From Gammaproteobacteria bacterium (GTDB lineage Bacteria > Pseudomonadota > Gammaproteobacteria > DAOWEP01), in contig DAOWEP010000171.1 in the NCBI GenBank assembly GCA_030638455.1, positions 1 to 9,364 of the forward strand: 9,364 nucleotides of DNA. Direction: 5' to 3'. Under the pieces are notes generated by a model. It saw only the letters and a program-made list of their open reading frames with translations, did not search any database and was not told the origin of the DNA. The position numbers were made by a program, and so were the translations under genes. This document shows, piece after piece, positions 5,811 through 9,364 of the stretch (position 1 is the first letter of the stretch; the number at the start of each line of letters is the position of its first letter).

Positions 5811-5820
5811 TCCTTCTCCC
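5811..5820 (-). promoter_or_regulatory. Ribosome binding site of the surface protein gene
   Basis: On the minus strand GGGAGAAGGA precedes the ATG; the GGGAG part ends 7 nt before it, an ideal distance. This supports the chosen start, which also gives a well-formed signal peptide. Confidence 0.75.
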
Positions 5821-6185
5821 TATTGCGATTTATCATTTATGTTTCAGAATCATAACATAAATTCCACAAGGATATTGCAGACCAGCTGATAAGGGTGTAA
5901 ATCAATGTTAATCAGTAGATTGTCAGGTGTCATGCTACCCGATGGCTGTAAGACTCCCGAGTCTGTCAGGCTGATCGTATGCTGGAGGTGGTTTGTCAGT
6001 CCTCTCTGTAACTATGGGACTTTATATGATTAGTGTTACATCGAAGTTCACACTTGAATGTCTGCTTTTAGTATTGAGCGGTAGTCCGTTGAAATCGTGC
6101 GATAGGCTGCTTTTGGCTAATAGCAGAAGTGTGATGACTGGAACTCAATGCGTGATCTCGCTGCTTGGTAGGTGTCCAATTAAAT
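5821..6185. other. Intergenic region upstream of the surface protein gene
   Basis: About 365 bp lie between two minus-strand genes. It should contain the promoter of the surface protein gene and the 3' end of the YSC84-family transcript, but no consensus promoter or terminator is clear. It contains repeat family members near 6057-6137 and a short perfect inverted repeat AGACTC-CC-GAGTCT (5951-5964). A plus-strand open frame at 5993-6235 overlaps the repeats and the end of the YSC84-family gene; it has no recognisable features and is not called. Confidence 0.5.
6057..6137. repeat. Intergenic repeats, copies E1 and E2
   Basis: E1 (6057-6090) starts AATGTCTGCTTTTAG and contains GAGCGG at 6076-6081, which can pair with CTGCTT with one wobble. 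E2 (about 6105-6137) has CTGCT (6107-6111) and AGCAG (6122-6126) as a short stem around TTTGGCTAAT, and ends AGAAGTGTGATGA. Both resemble copies C and D further left. They lie downstream of the YSC84-family gene. Confidence 0.4.
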
Positions 6186-6776
6186 CTATTTGGCAGTCTC
6201 TACCGGCACTTTTCTACCAATCGCCTCATAACTAAACTTCTGACCACCGACGGATGCTTCATACATCAGGCCACCCTTGGCCAGGGTAAAGATTGCAACA
6301 CCATTATTATAATCAGCATCGGCAGAGGCACCTGCCGTTACCGCTACAGCTGAGGCCTGGGCGTTAAATTCGAAATTGCCGCTGGTGAAATGATCCAGGG
6401 TTCTTTTGTCCTTGAAGAAAATAATTTCACTATAGGCCTGTCCTCCAAGCTGAAATCCTATGGTTAGCTGGGTGAGAGAGGTTGTACCGATTAATTTACC
6501 TTTTTTAAACACTTCACCTGTACCGTAGGCACCGCCTATGCCAATACCAGCCTTGCCAACGGTAGGAAAAATCGCATACCCATACGCCTTACTGAAAAAT
6601 ACCTTCATTTTAGGGTCTTTGTTTTTGAAATTGGTAATGGCCTCAGCAACGTCCGGGTTCCTAATATTCTGTTTCTTGGCGCTTTCAGTGGCAAACGGGT
6701 TCCAGCCAGCCTGTGCTGGAAGTGCCTGAGTAAGACCAATAATGAAAAGCATGGAGAGTAGTGACTTTTTGTTCAT
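6186..6776 (-). CDS. Secreted YSC84/SYLF-domain lipid-binding protein
   Basis: A 196-residue exported protein of the YSC84-related (SYLF, COG2930) family, whose eukaryotic members bind phosphoinositides and actin; the bacterial role is not settled. A signal peptide covers about 1-23 (MNKKSLLSMLFIIGLTQA..., cleavage likely after LPAQA, before GWNPF). The mature protein shows the family signature: KAYGYAIFPTVGKAGIGIGGAYGTGEVFKK (given here by key blocks YGYAIFP, GKAGIGIGGAYG, GEVF), then SLTQLTIGFQLGGQAYSEIIFF, FEFNAQASAVAVTAGASA and the final GLMYEASVGGQKFSY. There is no lipobox cysteine, so it should be periplasmic rather than a lipoprotein. AAGGA (plus 6785-6789) lies 8 nt before the ATG and supports the start. 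It is divergent from recG with about 155 bp between the chosen starts, and it ends upstream of the surface protein gene with a gap of 377 bp, so it is probably its own transcription unit. Confidence 0.9.
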   Translation of the reverse strand: MNKKSLLSMLFIIGLTQALPAQAGWNPFATESAKKQNIRNPDVAEAITNFKNKDPKMKVFFSKAYGYAIFPTVGKAGIGIGGAYGTGEVFKKGKLIGTTSLTQLTIGFQLGGQAYSEIIFFKDKRTLDHFTSGNFEFNAQASAVAVTAGASADADYNNGVAIFTLAKGGLMYEASVGGQKFSYEAIGRKVPVETAK

Positions 6777-6859
6777 TATTATGTTCCTTTTTTATATGTT
6801 TGCTGGAAGCGAGTTTATTGATTTTTTCAGAAAATAGCATAAATCCGGAAAAAATGTTG

Positions 6860-6888
6860 TGAACCTGGTTCATTTCTATTGGTATATT
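6860..6888 (+). promoter_or_regulatory. Possible recG promoter with overlapping inverted repeat
   Basis: TATATT (6883-6888) is a fair -10 box. An inverted repeat TGAACC-T-GGTTCA (6860-6872) lies where the -35 region would be. A TTGTGA at 6857-6862 is a weak -35 with an over-long 20-nt spacer. If this promoter is used, transcription would begin near 6895, which fits the downstream ATG at 6932 as the recG start rather than 6890. Confidence 0.3.
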
Positions 6889-6931
6889 CATGATGTGCGT
6901 GAGCCGCCTTCAATGGGTACAATTGGCTTAT

Positions 6932-9064
6932 ATGAATCCCACTGCTCCCAGTAAAAGACTGCAATCTGCCCGTTCACTGGATCAGATTTCCGTTACCTCA
7001 CTCAAGGGGGTGGGTCCTCGTGTAGCTGAAAAACTAACAAAGCTCGGCATATATACCTTACAGGATGTCCTGTTTCATTTGCCGTTACGTTATCAGGATC
7101 GTACACGCATAGTGCCAATCGGGAGTCTCCGACCCGGGGCGCAGGCGGTTATTGAGGGGGAAGTTGATCTGACAGAAATCAGTTTTGGTCGGCGACGAAC
7201 ACTGTTGTGCAGGATTAGCGATGGAACGGGTTCTATTACATTTCGGTTTTTTCATTTCAGTAAGGCGCAACAGGCAGCACTGGGCCGGGGTATCAAAATA
7301 CGTTGTTACGGAGAAGTGCGGCCTGGAAAGGTAACCATGGAGATGATCCATCCAGAATACCAGCGTGTTGAAGATGATGAAGCACTACCAGCCGAAGATT
7401 CACTAACGCCAATCTACCCTACGACTGAAGGGGTGCATCAGCTAACGCTTCGGAATATTACGGGTCAGGTTCTGGAATATCTTGAAACAGGAAATTACGG
7501 CTTAACTGAATGGTTAAATAATGAAGTTTTGTCAGTATTCCCATCATCACAGGCATTGCCTTCCCTGACCGATGCATTGGTTTTTCTGCATCGTCCACCA
7601 CCGGATACTTCAGTTGAAAGACTTGAACAGGGCTTTCACCCGGCGCAGCAAAGGCTGGTTTTTGAAGAATTAATTTCTCATCAATTGAGTTTGCGAAAGT
7701 TGCGACAAAGGGTGCGAAGCAATTCAGCATATAAATTCTCGGGGCATGGAAAGCTGAATCGGTTATTTCTGGAGCAGTTGCCGTTTGAACTTACTGGCGC
7801 GCAATCCAGGGTGGTGGATGAAATACTTCAGGATCTGGCGTGTGGACATCCAATGATGCGTCTTGTGCAGGGTGATGTTGGATCCGGTAAGACGGTAGTC
7901 GCGGCGCTTTCTGCGCTGACCGTTATTGAAAGTGGTTATCAGGTTGCACTCATGGCGCCAACGGAATTACTTTCCGAGCAACATTTTCATAACCTGAAGC
8001 AATGGCTTGATCCGCTAGGTATGAAGGTTGAATGGCTGTCAGGAAAGCACAAGGGCAAGGCACGCGCAGAGATTCTGGAAAGAATGAAAAGTGGTACAGC
8101 TAATCTGGTAGTGGGTACTCATGCATTGTTTCAGGAAGGGGTGGAATTTAACAATCTTGCATTCATTATTGTTGATGAGCAGCATCGATTTGGCGTACAT
8201 CAGCGTTTGGCATTGCGTGAAAAAGGTAGTCGTGATGGAAAGCATTCTCACCAGTTAATTATGACGGCAACGCCCATACCACGTACCCTGGCAATGACGG
8301 CTTATGCGGATCTGGATGTTTCGGTAATTGACGAGCTGCCGTCGGGACGGAAACCGGTGAAGACGGTTGTAATCCCGAATACTCGAAGGGAAGAAGTAGT
8401 TCAGCGCGTACGCACTGCCTGTAGTGAGGGCCAGCAGGCCTACTGGGTATGTACACTAATTGAAGAATCCGAAGTATTACAGTGTCAGGCAGCAGCCGAT
8501 ACAGAAGTCCTGTTGCAGGAAGCATTGCCAGATTTGAGTGTTGGTCTGGTACATGGGCGTATGAAATCGGCTGAGAAAGAAGCCATTATGAAGAGGTTTA
8601 AACTTGGCGAAATTGATTTGCTGGTCGCCACTACGGTCATTGAGGTAGGCGTAGATGTGCCCAATGCGAGCCTGATGATTATTGAGAATGCAGAGCGGCT
8701 TGGTCTTGCGCAGTTGCATCAGTTACGTGGCAGGGTGGGCCGTGGCTGTGCTGAGAGTAATTGTGTATTGATGTATCATGCACCTTTATCAAGGCTGGCA
8801 AAGGAAAGGCTGGCGATTATGCGCAAAACAAATGATGGTTTTGAAATTGCGCGCAAGGACATGGAGATTCGTGGTCCCGGTGAGATGCTGGGAACCCGGC
8901 AAACGGGCCTGTTACAGATGCGTGTTGCAGACCTGATGCGTGATCAGAAATTATTGCCATTCGTTCGGGATTCAGCGGATCTGTTGCTGGAGAAGTATCC
9001 TGACCATGTTGACCCATTAATACAGCGCTGGATTGGGGATAATGTACAATATGGCGATGTTTAG
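6932..9064 (+). CDS. recG: ATP-dependent DNA helicase RecG
   Basis: RecG is a superfamily 2 double-stranded DNA translocase that remodels stalled replication forks and branch-migrates recombination intermediates and R-loops. From ATG 6932 the product is 710 residues (E. coli RecG 693) and aligns along its whole length. The N-terminal wedge region has SLKGVGPRVAEKL, HLPLRYQDRT, the OB-fold segment GEVDLTEISFGRR, EMIHPEY and LTPIYPTTEGV. The helicase core carries Walker A GDVGSGKT (314-321), DEQH (415-418), TATPIPRT (445-452) and QLRGRVGRG (597-605). The C-terminal NDGFEIARKDMEIRGPGEMLGTRQTG is the TRG-type motif coupling ATP hydrolysis to translocation. An upstream in-frame ATG at 6890 would add 14 residues (MMCVSRLQ...) absent from the family and overlaps a likely -10 box, so 6932 is preferred, although its Shine-Dalgarno sequence is weak. 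All catalytic motifs are intact. ubiC follows on the same strand. Confidence 0.96.
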   Translation: MNPTAPSKRLQSARSLDQISVTSLKGVGPRVAEKLTKLGIYTLQDVLFHLPLRYQDRTRIVPIGSLRPGAQAVIEGEVDLTEISFGRRRTLLCRISDGTGSITFRFFHFSKAQQAALGRGIKIRCYGEVRPGKVTMEMIHPEYQRVEDDEALPAEDSLTPIYPTTEGVHQLTLRNITGQVLEYLETGNYGLTEWLNNEVLSVFPSSQALPSLTDALVFLHRPPPDTSVERLEQGFHPAQQRLVFEELISHQLSLRKLRQRVRSNSAYKFSGHGKLNRLFLEQLPFELTGAQSRVVDEILQDLACGHPMMRLVQGDVGSGKTVVAALSALTVIESGYQVALMAPTELLSEQHFHNLKQWLDPLGMKVEWLSGKHKGKARAEILERMKSGTANLVVGTHALFQEGVEFNNLAFIIVDEQHRFGVHQRLALREKGSRDGKHSHQLIMTATPIPRTLAMTAYADLDVSVIDELPSGRKPVKTVVIPNTRREEVVQRVRTACSEGQQAYWVCTLIEESEVLQCQAAADTEVLLQEALPDLSVGLVHGRMKSAEKEAIMKRFKLGEIDLLVATTVIEVGVDVPNASLMIIENAERLGLAQLHQLRGRVGRGCAESNCVLMYHAPLSRLAKERLAIMRKTNDGFEIARKDMEIRGPGEMLGTRQTGLLQMRVADLMRDQKLLPFVRDSADLLLEKYPDHVDPLIQRWIGDNVQYGDV

Positions 9065-9125
9065 CTGGCTATTAACAAATAGGTATTAACAAGCAAACGT
9101 ACAATACAGGTATTACTTTTCGATT

Positions 9126-9364
9126 TTGAAACATTCTGATTATTCACAGAAGGATAGCAAGCAACATAAGTCAGAGCCTTGCTGGCAGAAACACACCCGG
9201 ATTTCCTATAGAAGTGTTCCGGCCGAAGTGCTGGAATGGTTGCTGGATCCGACCTCCTTAACGAAAAGGCTACAAAATGCGTGCACAGGAAAATTCAGTG
9301 TGCAGCTCCTGGAGCAGGACTGGGCGCGGCCTATGCTCAATGAATCACTTGCCCTTGGCGTTCG
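9126..9364 (+). CDS. ubiC: Chorismate--pyruvate lyase UbiC, 5' part
   Basis: The frame runs off the right edge of the window, leaving the first 79 complete codons. UbiC removes pyruvate from chorismate to give 4-hydroxybenzoate, the first committed step of ubiquinone synthesis, in the cytosol. The visible part matches the UbiC N terminus: VPAEVLEWLLDPTSLTKRLQ parallels the LLDWLLLEDSMTKRF region of E. coli UbiC, followed by FSVQLLEQDW, the RPMLNES segment and LALGV just before the edge. The position directly after recG agrees with the recG-ubiC neighbourhood of several Gammaproteobacteria. The start is uncertain: the frame opens after a stop at 9087, and the first usual start codon is TTG at 9126, 61 bp after the recG stop, with only a weak AGG upstream. 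The N-terminal extension (KHSDYSQKDSKQH...) is hydrophilic and poorly conserved. Confidence 0.82.
   Translation, partial: MKHSDYSQKDSKQHKSEPCWQKHTRISYRSVPAEVLEWLLDPTSLTKRLQNACTGKFSVQLLEQDWARPMLNESLALGV

Noticed and set aside
5951..5964. AGACTC-CC-GAGTCT inverted repeat as a terminator
   Set aside because: The 2-nt gap is too small for a good RNA hairpin loop and no T-run follows on either strand.
5993..6235. Plus-strand open frame of 80 codons
   Set aside because: It covers repeats E1 and E2 and the end of the YSC84-family gene on the other strand; there is no recognisable domain.
6890..6931. Upstream ATG start for recG adding 14 residues
   Set aside because: The extra residues have no counterpart in RecG, the ATG lies just after a likely -10 box, and conserved sequence begins well after 6932.
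8039..9017. Several minus-strand open frames inside recG
   Set aside because: They are antisense to an intact, well-conserved recG and have no family resemblance.

Overview
The window looks like a chromosomal stretch of a free-living gammaproteobacterium of moderate GC content. The best evidence is the housekeeping set at its two ends: ridA at the left edge and recG followed by ubiC at the right edge. These are remnants of the spoT-ridA-recG-ubiC type neighbourhood seen in many Gammaproteobacteria. RecG and RimO both match their gammaproteobacterial forms along their whole length. No rRNA, tRNA, CRISPR array, transposase or phage gene is visible.

Layout. Positions 2-388 hold ridA (enamine/imine deaminase), followed 36 bp later by rimO (ribosomal protein S12 methylthiotransferase, 425-1744). 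Positions 1745-6931 are accessory. They contain a minus-strand bacteriohemerythrin (1883-2314) and a plus-strand pair made of a DUF211 protein (2706-2963) and a small VIT1/CCC1-like membrane protein (3001-3576). A large exported minus-strand protein follows (3937-5808), with a DUF1566/Lcl-like domain, an SdrD-B-like domain, thrombospondin type 3 repeats and a C-terminal sorting signal. Last is a minus-strand secreted YSC84/SYLF-domain protein (6186-6776). recG (6932-9064) and the 5' part of ubiC (from 9126 to the window edge) resume the core region.

The gaps between accessory genes are long (about 140 to 390 bp). They carry a degenerate family of short hairpin-forming repeats with AATGTCYG/CRGACATT-like ends. 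Two minus-strand Rho-independent terminators lie between the VIT-like gene and the large surface protein gene.

How the genes may work together. The hemerythrin (non-haem di-iron, oxygen binding) is divergent from the DUF211/VIT-like pair (possible metal transporter plus small cytosolic partner), which suggests, as inference only, a small iron/oxygen module. The DUF211/VIT pair resembles archaeal families and is the best candidate for a poorly described system here. Just after the stop of the large surface protein, in the same frame, lies a decayed second sorting-signal tail (EPTPA, stop, LIGMARRKKA). This suggests that the protein's C-terminal anchor was replaced during evolution.
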